DNA of 64,000 nucleotides from Bombiscardovia asteroides_K (GCF_048001765.1 NZ_CP181447.1:434001-498000); one strand, 5' to 3'. Shown: positions 8,226-17,348, counted from the stretch's first letter. Numbers and translations are program-made. The notes: a model not told the origin generated them from the letters alone.

Positions 8226-9074
8226 ATGACAGCAGTTCCTGACATCTTATTGTCTGACGGCAATCGCATTCCGCAGGTGGGCCTGGGTGTGCTCAGGATC
8301 GACGACGATCAAACCGCTGGAGTAGTGCAATCCGCCCTGGAGCTGGGTTATCGCCACATCGATACGGCAGCGGGCTACCGCAACGAAGGCGGCGTGGGCC
8401 GTGGCCTCAAGGCATTCGGTTGCCAGAGCGGTCCTGGGCGTACCAAGCTCTGGCTGACTACCAAGCTGCGTGACTCAGAGCAGGGGTATGAAAGCGCCCT
8501 GCGGGCCTTCGACCGCCAGCTGGCACTGCTGGGCACTGACTATGTCGACATGTATATGATCCACTGGCCAACACCGTTCGATTGGCGGGCCGACCAGGTT
8601 TGGCGCGCATTCCATCGGCTGCGTGATGAGGGGCGGGTGCGGACCCTGGGGGTCTGCAACTTCCTGCCGGAACATCTGGAACGGCTGCACCAGGAGACGG
8701 GGGAGTACCCTGCCGTGGATCAGATTGAATTGCACCCCAGCTGGCAGCAGCGCGCGGTGACCGCCTTCTGCAAGGAGCATGGCATAGCCGTCCAGGCATA
8801 CTCTCCATTGGCGCGAGGCGCAGACCTGAGAGCTGGTGGCGGCAAGCTGAAGGAAATAGCCCAGGCCCACAGGGTCACGCCGGCCCAGGTGGTGCTGCGT
8901 TGGCACATCGAAAACGGGACCATCATCATCCCCAAGTCTGTCCACCGCGAAAGGCAGGCGGAGAACCTGGACCTGTTCGGCTTCAGCCTGACCCCTGAGG
9001 AGCATGCCGCCATCGATGCCATGGATTCCCCGGTGCGCGCAGGACACGACCCGATGACCTATGCCTACGCCTGA
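8226..9074 (+). CDS. Aldo/keto reductase
   Basis: Soluble NADPH-type oxidoreductase of the 2,5-diketo-gluconate reductase-like branch. All four catalytic residues are in place: Asp46 and Tyr51 in RHIDTAAGYRNE, Lys80 in LTTKL and His113 in YMIHWPTP. A C-terminal cofactor loop reads IIIPKSV. Numbering uses the ATG at 8226, which has GGAAGG about 9 nt upstream and gives the N-terminus usual in the family (282 residues). An in-frame ATG at 8181 next to a TAGAAT box is the alternative and adds 15 residues. The substrate cannot be inferred. Confidence 0.88.
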   Translation: MTAVPDILLSDGNRIPQVGLGVLRIDDDQTAGVVQSALELGYRHIDTAAGYRNEGGVGRGLKAFGCQSGPGRTKLWLTTKLRDSEQGYESALRAFDRQLALLGTDYVDMYMIHWPTPFDWRADQVWRAFHRLRDEGRVRTLGVCNFLPEHLERLHQETGEYPAVDQIELHPSWQQRAVTAFCKEHGIAVQAYSPLARGADLRAGGGKLKEIAQAHRVTPAQVVLRWHIENGTIIIPKSVHRERQAENLDLFGFSLTPEEHAAIDAMDSPVRAGHDPMTYAYA

Positions 9075-9128
9075 CCGCTATGATGGATAATTCATGCAAG
9101 CAGTCGACATAGGAGGTATCGGCGGTAG

Positions 9129-9926
9129 ATGACCGGTCCGAGACGCAGAAGATATCGGTATCGTGGCCGCAGTCGGTATGGTTCGGTTTGGAGGAATCCC
9201 GCCCCGGCCCGTTTCCGCCGCGAATCACTCACGGAACGGGTGCTGATCCTTCTGGTAGTGGCTGTGGTTCTGGGCATCACCATCGGTCTGATACTGCCAA
9301 GGGTCAATGGTGGAGTCGGGCGGCTGACCGGACGATATACGGCAACTGGCGACGCGGCTCAGACCCTGAAGAGTCTGACGGTAGATGATCATGCACGCCC
9401 TGGCCGTCAGTACCGGCGTGAGGCCTTCGGCTTCAAGGAGACCGATGAGGACGGCAACGGCTGCAACGTGCGCGAGGATGTGCTGATCCGCGATCTGACT
9501 GATCTGCGTACCACCACTCCCGGCGGGTGCAAGGTGGCCAGCGGTCGTCTGCAGGATCCTTATACAGGGCGGACCATCGAATTCGTCAGAGGCCCTAAAA
9601 CCAGCTCGGCCGTGCAGATTGACCATGTGGTCGCCCTGGAGAACGCCTGGCGGTCAGGAGCCAGCAAGTGGGATACAGCCCGCCGCTACCGCTTTGGCAA
9701 CGACCCATTCAATCTTCTAGCCGTGGACGGCCCCGCCAACCAGGCCAAGGGGAGTGCCTCGGCCGACTACTGGCTGCCCGAGAACAAGGATTATCAGTGC
9801 TCCTATGTAGCTCGTCAGATAGCGGTCAAGGACAAGTACTCCCTGAGCGTCACCAGCTCGGAAAAGCAGGCCATGCTGGCCGTTCTGCACACCTGCCCGG
9901 GCCAGCCCCTTCCGCAGGATCGTTGA
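9129..9926 (+). CDS. Membrane-anchored or secreted HNH nuclease-like protein (DUF1524 type)
   Basis: 265 residues: a very basic N-terminus rich in Arg and Tyr, one hydrophobic segment at about 38-58, then an extracellular domain of the actinobacterial DUF1524/HNH family. The signature QIDHVVALENAW (Asp165-His166) and the downstream PFNLLAVDGPANQAKG supply His and Asn of the beta-beta-alpha metal site. Four Cys in the external domain could form disulfides. The ATG directly follows an in-frame TAG, and AGGAGG lies 12 nt upstream, a little far. The likely role is extracellular DNA degradation or competition. The substrate is unknown. Confidence 0.82.
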   Translation: MTGPRRRRYRYRGRSRYGSVWRNPAPARFRRESLTERVLILLVVAVVLGITIGLILPRVNGGVGRLTGRYTATGDAAQTLKSLTVDDHARPGRQYRREAFGFKETDEDGNGCNVREDVLIRDLTDLRTTTPGGCKVASGRLQDPYTGRTIEFVRGPKTSSAVQIDHVVALENAWRSGASKWDTARRYRFGNDPFNLLAVDGPANQAKGSASADYWLPENKDYQCSYVARQIAVKDKYSLSVTSSEKQAMLAVLHTCPGQPLPQDR

Positions 9927-10080
9927 TCCTGAGCCTATGGGAAATCGATGCTTCCACCGAAAGAACTAGCTGACAACTGGCATCTTTCAATCGATGTCTG
10001 GTATTTACCAGTCTGTCTATCCTGCACCTTGCGATGAATCCGGCCGAATCCAGCAGGTGCCGGAGAAAGACTCTCGGCAA

Positions 10081-11652
10081 TCAGTCCTGAGTTTTGGTAT
10101 CAGTGGTGGCGGCAGTGACGGCGGGGGCGTCGGTGTGGATGATATGCATGTGGCGCAGGAGCATCCGGGTCATCTGACGGCCGGAGCCAGCGCCGTTTCC
10201 ACGGACGCCGAAGTAGACTAGAAGGACCATGCCTAGGCAGATCAGTGCCGAGATGCGTAGGGCCCACTGCACGCCGAAGATGTTGGCTGCGATCTGGGTG
10301 GAGTGGCCACCGCCCAAGGCGTTGTGGCGCAGGGCGGTGATGGACTCCATGAGGATGACCAGGATGGGTGCGCCGACAGCGCCGGCGATTTGCCGGGCCG
10401 TGTTGGTGACGGCAGAACCGGCGGAAACATCCTTGGGAGCCAGGTTGTTCAGGGACCAGGTGGTCAAGGGCATCAGTGTGAAGCCCATGCCGATCTGGCG
10501 GATGAACTGGCAGATGGAGACCAGGCCGATCCAGGTGTTGGCACCGATCATGCTCATGGCGATGGTGCCCAGCAGCAGGACCGAGCAGCCGGTCATGGCT
10601 ACAGGACGGGCTCCCCAGCGGTCCAGCAGCCTGCCTCCGAAGAACTGGGCGATGGCGGTGCCGATGGCCCCTGGCAGCATGACCAGGCCGCTCATGGTGG
10701 CCGAGAAGCCGCGATCCGTCTGGATGTACATGGGCAGGATGACGGTGACCGAGCTGAAAGCGAAGAAAGACATGGAGGCGATGATGGTGCCCACGGTGAA
10801 GTTCCTGATCCGCAACACATGCAGGTCCAGCAGGGGCTTGTCATGATGAAGCTGGCGAAGAACGAACCAGATGATTCCGATCAGGCCGACCAGCATGAAA
10901 GGCCAGGTCATGATGGATGTGATGGGGAAGTTCTCGATGTTGGTGAAGCCGAACATGAGTCCGCCGAATCCGAAGATGGACAGGGCCACCGAAAAGAAGT
11001 CCGCCTTGACACTGGTGTCGCGTTGGCCGAAGTTGCGCAGGCCGAAGATGGACAGGAGCAGCGCCACAGCCCCGCAGATGCTCAGCGTCAGGAAGATGGA
11101 ACGCCAGCCGTTGGCATCGGTCTGCCAGCCGCCCAGGGTGGGGCCGATGGCCGGGGCCACGCTCATGGCCAGGCCCACGGTGCCCATGGCCATGCCGCGC
11201 TTGGCCAGAGGGTAGATAGAGAAGACGGTGATCTGTAGGACGGGCCACATGGTTCCCGTGCCTATGGCCTCAAGGATGCGGCCCAGCAGGACCAGGGCGA
11301 AGGTCTGCGACTGCCAGCTCAATAGAGACCCCAGGGTGAAGACGGCCATGGAGGTGATGACGATCTGTCTGGTGGAGAAGCGCTTGGTCAGAAAGCCGGT
11401 CAACGGCACCATGACGCCCATGACAAGCTGAAATACCGAGGTCAGCCACTGGCCGGTGGTCAGGGTGATGTGGAACTCGTCCACAATGGTGGGCAGGGCC
11501 GAAGCCAGCTGTAGCTGGGTGAAGTTGCCCAGGAAGGTGATGACGGTCAGGATGGCTAGCGACAGGAAGGCTTCATGGGTGAGCTTTCCGTTGACGAAGG
11601 CTCCATCCTTGCTGAGGGTCCGCCCTTGCTTGGCGAGCTCCTGCTTCCTCAT
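10081..11652 (-). CDS. MFS multidrug-type exporter (DHA2, EmrB/QacA-like)
   Basis: 523-residue integral membrane protein with about 14 hydrophobic segments. Motifs of the drug:H+ antiporter group are visible: LPTIVDEF after the first helix, GFLTKRFSTRQI (motif A-like) and SAVTNTARQIAGAVG late in the protein. The substrate is unknown. The ATG at 11652 is preceded on the minus strand by AAAGGAAG. It is transcribed towards the HNH gene and divergently from pstS. The 330-bp divergent region contains a small inverted repeat that could be an operator. Confidence 0.88.
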   Translation of the reverse strand: MRKQELAKQGRTLSKDGAFVNGKLTHEAFLSLAILTVITFLGNFTQLQLASALPTIVDEFHITLTTGQWLTSVFQLVMGVMVPLTGFLTKRFSTRQIVITSMAVFTLGSLLSWQSQTFALVLLGRILEAIGTGTMWPVLQITVFSIYPLAKRGMAMGTVGLAMSVAPAIGPTLGGWQTDANGWRSIFLTLSICGAVALLLSIFGLRNFGQRDTSVKADFFSVALSIFGFGGLMFGFTNIENFPITSIMTWPFMLVGLIGIIWFVLRQLHHDKPLLDLHVLRIRNFTVGTIIASMSFFAFSSVTVILPMYIQTDRGFSATMSGLVMLPGAIGTAIAQFFGGRLLDRWGARPVAMTGCSVLLLGTIAMSMIGANTWIGLVSICQFIRQIGMGFTLMPLTTWSLNNLAPKDVSAGSAVTNTARQIAGAVGAPILVILMESITALRHNALGGGHSTQIAANIFGVQWALRISALICLGMVLLVYFGVRGNGAGSGRQMTRMLLRHMHIIHTDAPAVTAATTDTKTQD

Positions 11653-11981
11653 GCACCACCACTTCCTTTGGGTTCAGTTTTCGCTGCGCATACCACTCCC
11701 TGCGGTGCCGTCTTAGAAAGCAAATCCGGGCATACCGATACCGGTGACACTAAGAAAAGAACAAGAGAGCTAAGCGTCTGACAATGACCTTATAATATAC
11801 CCGGCTGTGGATTGTGATTGGGTTTTTCCACATGGCTGACGCGGATGTGGTGAGCTTGTCCGGCGGTCAGCGTTTCCAGTATGCTGTGTAAGGCGGGCTT
11901 CGCTAATGTGAATACGGGAAGGTCCAACACGGGCTGATAAGGACGGACGTTTGAAATGAAACGGCGGTCAAGGTAGGTAGC
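11653..11981. other. Divergent intergenic region between MFS exporter and pstS
   Basis: 329 bp without a convincing gene. On the plus strand TATAAT at 11791-11796 is a possible -10 for pstS but lacks a good -35. TTGTCC at 11856 with TATGCT at 11880 (18 bp) is a second weak candidate. An inverted repeat centred near 11740 (ACCG-N4-CGGT) lies on the MFS side. CTGTG/TTGTG elements at 11804-11815 could belong to a phosphate-responsive site, but the spacing does not match a box I know. Confidence 0.4.
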
Positions 11982-13130
11982 ATGCACGCACATGGTCATG
12001 GTCGTGGTAGATTCACGGCCCTCCTCATGTCCCTGGCAATGATGATTTCCCTGGCGGCCTGCGGTGACAATGTCCCCGGCGATGGCGGCGGAACAGGTAA
12101 TACCGCAGATCAAGCCCTCTTCCAAGGCGAGTTCGCCGGATCTGGCGCATCCTCCCAGCAGAGTGCCGACGAGGCCTGGATAGCCGGCTTCCGCAAGCAG
12201 CATCCGGGTGCGCGTATCTCCTATGACCCGGCAGGTTCCGGTGCTGGGGTCAACGCCTTCCTGTCCGGTTCGACCATTTGGGCCGGCACTGATGCGCCGC
12301 TGACCAGCGATCAGCTTGAGCGCTCGCGTAAGGTCTGCGGTTCCGGTACGGCCTTTGACCTGCCCGTTTACGCCACTCCGATTGCTGTGGCCTACAATCT
12401 GCCTGATTTGTGGTCCAAGGGTTCAGATGGCCATCTGCGGATGGACCCGGCTCTGATTGCCATGATCTTCTCTGGAAAGGTCACCAACTGGCGGGACCCG
12501 CGCATTGCAGCCCTCAACCCGGAGGCCAATCTGCCTGATCTGGACATCACCGTGATTCATCGTTCGGACAAGTCAGGCACCACGAAAAGTTTCCTCTCCT
12601 ACCTGCACGACTCGGCCGGGTCCGCCTGGCCGTATCCAGTGGGTGAGAATTGGCCCAACGACCTGGGGCAGGGCGCCAAGGGCACTGCCGGGGTGGTCAT
12701 GACCATGAACCAGGCACAGGGCACCTTTGGCTATGCGGACGCGGCCCAGACCACCGGGCTGGGCACCGTGGCCGTCCAGGTGGGAAAGACCTGGCAGCCG
12801 CCTACAGCCAAGACAGTGGCCAACCTGCTGGATGCGTCCCAGCGGGATTCTCAGGCCAGTCAGCCTGGCAGGGTGGTCCTGACTGTGAACCACCGCACCA
12901 CCCGGGAGCACACCTATCCCATTGTCCTGGTCTCCTACGACGTGGTCTGTACCGCTTATCGAGACGATCGGGACGGATCCAAGGCCCAGTTTGCCAAGGC
13001 CTGGCTGACCTATCTGCTGAGCGAGCAGGGCCAGCGCATGGCTGCGGCCAATGCGGGCAGCGCTGAGCTGGGGCAGGGGCTGCGTAGTCAGGCCATGGCT
13101 TCGGTGGAGACCATCGGGGGGAAGTCATGA
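11982..13130 (+). CDS. pstS: Phosphate-binding lipoprotein of Pst ABC transporter
   Basis: Extracytoplasmic phosphate receptor. The 382-residue protein has a lipoprotein signal with lipobox LAAC (Cys27), then the PstS fold: an early GSGASS phosphate-binding loop, the YDPAGSGAGVNAFL segment and HRSDKSGTTKSFLSYL. Start 11982 is preceded by AAGGTAGG. Its stop overlaps the pstC ATG by 4 bp, so the subunits are translationally coupled. Control by a PhoR/PhoP-type system is likely from the family but is not proven by a box seen here. Confidence 0.94.
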   Translation: MHAHGHGRGRFTALLMSLAMMISLAACGDNVPGDGGGTGNTADQALFQGEFAGSGASSQQSADEAWIAGFRKQHPGARISYDPAGSGAGVNAFLSGSTIWAGTDAPLTSDQLERSRKVCGSGTAFDLPVYATPIAVAYNLPDLWSKGSDGHLRMDPALIAMIFSGKVTNWRDPRIAALNPEANLPDLDITVIHRSDKSGTTKSFLSYLHDSAGSAWPYPVGENWPNDLGQGAKGTAGVVMTMNQAQGTFGYADAAQTTGLGTVAVQVGKTWQPPTAKTVANLLDASQRDSQASQPGRVVLTVNHRTTREHTYPIVLVSYDVVCTAYRDDRDGSKAQFAKAWLTYLLSEQGQRMAAANAGSAELGQGLRSQAMASVETIGGKS

Positions 13131-14080
13131 GCGACAAACCTGACGAGACCGCGACCCTGAACAAGGCTAAACGGGTGGATCGGATCTTCAAGGCCTGCGC
13201 TACTGGGGCGGGCATCCTGATCCTGCTGGCCCTGGCTGCGGTAACCCTCTTTCTGATTCTGCGCGCTTTTCCGGCCTTCACCGGGGATTCGGATTCCCGC
13301 ACCCAGGCCATACTCTCCCTGAGCGGTGGGCGCGCGAGCAGTTTCCTGGGCTATGTGGGTCCGCTGGTTTTCGGCACCATTCTGATTGCCGGTCTGGCTT
13401 TGCTCTTGGCTTTCCCCGTCTCCCTGGGCATCGCCCTCTTCATCGGCTACTACGCCCCCAACCGCCTGTCCACGCTGCTCAGCACGGTGATCGACCTGCT
13501 GGCAGCCGTGCCCTCGGTGATCTACGGGCTCTGGGGGGCTCTGGTCCTGGTTCCCAATATCACCGGCTTCTGGCGCTGGGTATCGGTTCATCTTGGCTGG
13601 ATTCCATTGTTTACCGGACCAGCTGCGGCACCGGCCCGATCCGTGGCCACGGTGGCCTTGGTGCTGGCGGTCATGATTCTGCCCATCATCACCTCGGTCA
13701 CCCGTGACATCCTGATCCAGGCCCCTCGACTGCAGCAGGAGGCCGCCTTGGCCCTGGGTGCCACCAAGTGGGAGATGATCAGGCTTGCGGTCCTGCCTTT
13801 CGGCCGCTCGGGCATCATTTCGGCCTCCATGCTGGGGCTGGGTCGCGCCCTGGGCGAGACCATGGCGGTGCTGATGATTCTCTCGCCAGGCTTCAGCTAC
13901 TCCCTGCGGCTGCTGCAGGCTTCGAAAAGCCAGACCATCGCCGCCAACATCGCCGCCCAGTTCCCCGAGGCGGACTCCCAGGGCGTGGCCCTCCTGGTGG
14001 CCACCGGTCTGGTTCTCTTCATCATCACCTTCATCGTCAACTACCTGGCGCGCAGGATTACAGCAAAGGCGGGTGCATGA
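13127..14080 (+). CDS. pstC: Phosphate ABC transporter permease PstC
   Basis: 317-residue inner-membrane permease with about six helices. The EAA-type coupling loop reads EAALALGATKWEMIRLAVLP, and DLLAAVPSVIYGLWG is a family signature. It starts inside the pstS stop (ATGA) and its own stop overlaps the pstA start. It pairs with PstA as the transmembrane channel powered by PstB. Confidence 0.94.
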   Translation: MSDKPDETATLNKAKRVDRIFKACATGAGILILLALAAVTLFLILRAFPAFTGDSDSRTQAILSLSGGRASSFLGYVGPLVFGTILIAGLALLLAFPVSLGIALFIGYYAPNRLSTLLSTVIDLLAAVPSVIYGLWGALVLVPNITGFWRWVSVHLGWIPLFTGPAAAPARSVATVALVLAVMILPIITSVTRDILIQAPRLQQEAALALGATKWEMIRLAVLPFGRSGIISASMLGLGRALGETMAVLMILSPGFSYSLRLLQASKSQTIAANIAAQFPEADSQGVALLVATGLVLFIITFIVNYLARRITAKAGA

Positions 14081-15057
14081 TGGCAAGCCGAACTGATCGC
14101 GGACCGGTCATCGATTTTGACCGCTACAGGCCAACCAGGTCTTCCATCCGGGCACGCAAGCGCAAGGACCGGCTGATGACCGTCCTGATCGGGCTCTCCT
14201 TCCTGGTTGCCCTGATCCCGCTGGTCTCGGTGCTCTGGGTCAGCCTGTCCAAGGGGGTGCAACGGCTGACACCGGACTTCCTCACCCACAACATGAGCGG
14301 GGTGGCGGGCGGCAACCCCACGCCGTCCGGAGGCTACGGCGGCATCCTGCACGCAGTAATCGGAACCCTGGAGATCACCTTTGGGTCCATGGTCATATCC
14401 ATTCCGGTGGGTGTCATGTGCGCGGTCTACCTGGTCGAATATGCCCATGGAGGCCGCCTGGCCAAGGCCATCGGTCTCATGGTGGACGTGATGAGCGGGA
14501 TTCCCTCCATCGTGGCCGGTCTCTTCGCCTTTTCCATGTTCGCCCTGGTTGTCGGGCCGGGAACTGTCAACGGCCTGGCCGGTTCAGTGGCCCTCTCCCT
14601 GCTCATGCTGCCCACGGTGGTCAAGACCTCCGAGGATATGCTGGCCGTGGTACCCAACGACCTGCGGGAGGCCGCCTATGCTCTGGGAGTGACCAAACAG
14701 CGGACCATCACCAGCATCGTTCTGCGCACGGCTCTGCCTGGCATTGTCTCGGGCACTATTTTGGCCGTGGCACGGGTCATCGGGGAGACAGCACCCCTGC
14801 TGATAGCCTCGGGCTTCATCGCCACCACCAACCCCAACCTCTTCTCCGGGAGGATGACCACCCTGCCGGTCTTCGTCTACAACGAATATTCCCAGGGTCT
14901 GGCCGTCTGCGGGCCAGGCGCCGACCCGGGATGCCTGACCGATGTCCACATGCAGCGGGCCTGGGCTGCGGCCCTGGTGCTGATTCTTATCGTCCTGCTG
15001 CTCAACCTGCTGGGGCGGCTGGTCTCGCGCATCTTTGCTGTTGGGCGGACCCGTTGA
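14077..15057 (+). CDS. pstA: Phosphate ABC transporter permease PstA
   Basis: Second permease subunit, 326 residues from the ATG at 14077, which overlaps the pstC stop. Signatures are VDVMSGIPSIVAGLF and the coupling loop EAAYALGVTKQRTITSIVLR, with RVIGETAPLL near the C-terminal third. The frame is open further upstream inside pstC, but that part is not homologous, so the overlap start is preferred. About six membrane helices follow a basic cytoplasmic N-terminus of some 40 residues. Confidence 0.93.
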   Translation: MMASRTDRGPVIDFDRYRPTRSSIRARKRKDRLMTVLIGLSFLVALIPLVSVLWVSLSKGVQRLTPDFLTHNMSGVAGGNPTPSGGYGGILHAVIGTLEITFGSMVISIPVGVMCAVYLVEYAHGGRLAKAIGLMVDVMSGIPSIVAGLFAFSMFALVVGPGTVNGLAGSVALSLLMLPTVVKTSEDMLAVVPNDLREAAYALGVTKQRTITSIVLRTALPGIVSGTILAVARVIGETAPLLIASGFIATTNPNLFSGRMTTLPVFVYNEYSQGLAVCGPGADPGCLTDVHMQRAWAAALVLILIVLLLNLLGRLVSRIFAVGRTR

Positions 15058-15088
15058 GCGCCGCCATGAGAGAAACGGAGGCCGGAAC

Positions 15089-15868
15089 ATGGGCCAACGC
15101 ATAGACATCAACCACCTCAACGTCTACTACGGCGACTTTCTGGCCGTCCAGGACGTGAACATGCGCATCCAGGCCAACAAGGTCACCGCCTTCATCGGTC
15201 CCTCCGGCTGTGGCAAGTCCACGGTCCTGCGCACCCTGGACCGCATGCACGAGATCACTCCAGGGGCTTATGTGAGCGGACAGGTGCTGCTGGAGGGGCG
15301 TGACCTCTACGGTCCGGACGTGGACCCGGTCGAGGTGCGGCGGGACGTGGGCATGGTCTTCCAGAGGGCCAATCCCTTCCCGACCATGTCCATTCGGGAG
15401 AACGTCCTGGCCGGCATACGGCTCAACAAGAAGCACATCGCCAAGTCTGACGCGGATGACCTGGTGGAGTGGGCCCTGCGTGGGGCCAATCTTTGGAACG
15501 AGGTCAAGGACCGTCTGGACAAGCCGGGCATCGGGCTTTCGGGCGGTCAGCAGCAGCGGCTCTGCATCGCCCGTGCTGTGGCCGTACACCCCCAGGTCCT
15601 GCTCATGGACGAACCCTGCTCGGCCCTGGATCCTATCTCCACCCTGGCTGTGGAGGATCTGATCAACGAGCTCAAGCGGGACTACACCATCGTCATCGTC
15701 ACCCATAACATGCAGCAGGCGGCCAGGGTCTCGGACTATACAGCCTTCTTCAACCTCAAGGCCGTGGGTCAGCCCGGTCACCTGGTGGAGATGGACGACA
15801 CCACCACCATCTTCTCCAATCCACACGAGCAGGACACTGAGCGCTACATCTCAGGTCGTTTCGGCTGA
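15089..15868 (+). CDS. pstB: Phosphate ABC transporter ATPase PstB
   Basis: 259-residue ATPase that energises phosphate import. Walker A GPSGCGKST, signature LSGGQQQR, Walker B VLLMDEPCSALD and switch His in VTHNMQQA are all intact. ATG 15089 follows ACGGAGG. It is 31 bp after pstA and completes pstSCAB. The usual phoU partner does not follow. The next gene is an unrelated carrier with its own ribosome site. Confidence 0.96.
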   Translation: MGQRIDINHLNVYYGDFLAVQDVNMRIQANKVTAFIGPSGCGKSTVLRTLDRMHEITPGAYVSGQVLLEGRDLYGPDVDPVEVRRDVGMVFQRANPFPTMSIRENVLAGIRLNKKHIAKSDADDLVEWALRGANLWNEVKDRLDKPGIGLSGGQQQRLCIARAVAVHPQVLLMDEPCSALDPISTLAVEDLINELKRDYTIVIVTHNMQQAARVSDYTAFFNLKAVGQPGHLVEMDDTTTIFSNPHEQDTERYISGRFG

Positions 15869-15936
15869 GACGGAACCGGTCCGCGCGCCCGCCCGGCAGG
15901 TATCATGGTTCCGGCATCCACGGAAGGAGCGAGGGC

Positions 15937-16923
15937 ATGGGAGTATTGCTGGAACCGGCAACCCTCTTGGGCATCATCCTGGTGGGGTACCTGTTCAAGC
16001 GTTTTGGGCTCTTTCGCCCCCTGGACTACCGGGTGCTGCAGACCATTGTGTTCGACCTGGTTCTGCCCGGAGCCATCATCTACTCCTTTGCCACCAACCC
16101 CCACGATCCAAGCATGCTTCTGGTCTCGGCCTTTGCCTTCGTGGCCTCACTGATTCCACCACTGGCCATCTTCCTGACCAGCAGGCATCGTCCTACGGCT
16201 CAGCGGGCTTTTCTTATGCTCAACGGATCGGGTTTCAACATCGGATGCTTCTGCTTCCCCATGCTTCAGTCGCTGCTGGGCACGGCAGCCCTGGTGCCCG
16301 CAGCCATGTTCGACATCGGCAACTCGGTCATGGTCTCTGCAGGGACCAACGTCATGACCCAGGGGCTGCTGCATATTCGACCGGGCCAGTCTTTGGATCC
16401 CGATGCGGGGGAGCCGGTCAGGCTGGATGACCCCGATGCGCGCAAACTCCATCGCAAGGCCACAGCTATCTCCATAGCCAAGGGCTTTCTGAGTTCGCCC
16501 TCCTTCGACACCTACATGGTCATGGTGGTCTTCATGCTGACCGGAGCTTCGCTTCCGGAATGGTCAGCTCAAATAACCCGACCCTTTTCGGTGGCGAACG
16601 CTTTCTGCTCCATGCTTATGGTCGGCATGCTCATGGAGTTGCCCGGCGGACGGGATGATGTCAAGTCCGTATTGCAGATTCTGGCCTGGCGTCTGCCCTT
16701 TGGCATCTTGTTCGCTGTGGCCGCATGGTATCTGCTGCCCTTCGATCCTCTGGTCCGTCAGGCGGTGGCCCTGTGTTGCCTGGCTCCGACGGCGGTTTTC
16801 GCCACCATGTTCACCGATAAGGTTCTTGGCAACGCACGTCTGGCGGGGTTCACCCTGGCCCTGACTGCGGTGATTGGAGCCGTGCTCATGGTCTTGGCAC
16901 ACCTGCTGATGGGTGCCCTATGA
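15937..16923 (+). CDS. AEC-family (auxin efflux carrier-like) transporter
   Basis: 328-residue membrane protein with about ten hydrophobic segments in two halves separated by a charged loop (residues ~150-175). The N-terminal pattern with KRFGLF and FDLVLPGAI and the central NGSGFNIGCFCFP are characteristic of the AEC family, whose bacterial members move malate, other organic acids or amino acids. The substrate is not predictable. Start 15937 follows GGAAGGAG. A TATCAT box at 15901-15906 is a possible -10, suggesting its own promoter after pstB. Its stop lies only 4 bp from the stop of the next, opposing gene. Confidence 0.82.
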   Translation: MGVLLEPATLLGIILVGYLFKRFGLFRPLDYRVLQTIVFDLVLPGAIIYSFATNPHDPSMLLVSAFAFVASLIPPLAIFLTSRHRPTAQRAFLMLNGSGFNIGCFCFPMLQSLLGTAALVPAAMFDIGNSVMVSAGTNVMTQGLLHIRPGQSLDPDAGEPVRLDDPDARKLHRKATAISIAKGFLSSPSFDTYMVMVVFMLTGASLPEWSAQITRPFSVANAFCSMLMVGMLMELPGGRDDVKSVLQILAWRLPFGILFAVAAWYLLPFDPLVRQAVALCCLAPTAVFATMFTDKVLGNARLAGFTLALTAVIGAVLMVLAHLLMGAL

Positions 16924-16927
16924 GGAT

Positions 16928-17143
16928 TCAGACTTTCTTATTATCTTTCTTATCGTCTTTGCCCTGGTCGCGATGCTCCTGCTCCTGACGCAGGGTGCGG
17001 CCCTCGCGGGTGCGTTGCTTGTTGACCGTGGCTGCTGCAATTCGCTCGGCGGCGCGCTCATCCTGTCCACGATCGACTTCGCTGTCGTGCACGTGCTGAT
17101 ATTGCTTCTGATCGTCCGGATCCCAGTGATTATCCCTGGCCAT
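16928..17143 (-). CDS. Small hydrophilic protein resembling actinobacterial 'plasmid stabilization' proteins
   Basis: 71 residues, highly charged (Asp, Glu, Gln, Lys, Arg), with no hydrophobic stretch. The core pattern (RGxDExxAExIAxxTVNKQR, 20 positions) matches a short family seen in many actinobacteria and proteobacteria and often labelled plasmid stabilization protein without functional proof. A very good ribosome site (AGGAGAGG, 5 nt before ATG) on the minus strand supports it as real, even though a plus-strand frame overlaps it. It is convergent with the AEC gene and may be stress related, but no function is established. Confidence 0.75.
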   Translation of the reverse strand: MARDNHWDPDDQKQYQHVHDSEVDRGQDERAAERIAAATVNKQRTREGRTLRQEQEHRDQGKDDKKDNKKV

Positions 17144-17219
17144 ATGCCTCTCCTAGAAAGCGCCGTGCCCATCTGCTCAGCCCCATGTGGGACGGCTTCA
17201 GGGCCGTGCCGGTATGCCG

Positions 17220-17225
17220 ATTATA
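17220..17225 (-). promoter_or_regulatory. -10 box for the small hydrophilic protein gene
   Basis: Perfect TATAAT on the minus strand, about 77 nt upstream of the ATG at 17143. No TTGACA-like -35 is seen 16-18 bp further upstream. Confidence 0.4.
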
Positions 17226-17348
17226 GGTGAGCGGAAACTTATATAGCGGTATTGGAGCTCAATAGGGGGACCCCGTAACAGAAAAAGCCGAGTGCTCGTG
17301 ATATTCTTTCCTTGTCTCATCGCCAAATAAGACAATAAGGAATCGAAT

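Noticed and set aside
10058..10079. Hairpin after the MFS gene as terminator
   Set aside because: Stem of 5+3 bp with a bulge and no T run on the relevant strand. Too weak to call.
10303..11238. 311-codon plus-strand frame over the MFS exporter
   Set aside because: Extremely Gly/Asp/Gln/His-rich shadow composition. The minus strand encodes a clear membrane transporter.
16913..17230. 105-codon plus-strand hydrophobic frame opposite the small charged protein
   Set aside because: No ribosome site, begins inside the AEC gene, and the minus-strand gene has a much better start region.
17144..17348. Possible purine riboswitch before the purine permease
   Set aside because: I looked for the conserved three-way-junction core and loop sequences and found none. 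Neither did I see a PreQ1 or ZTP pattern.
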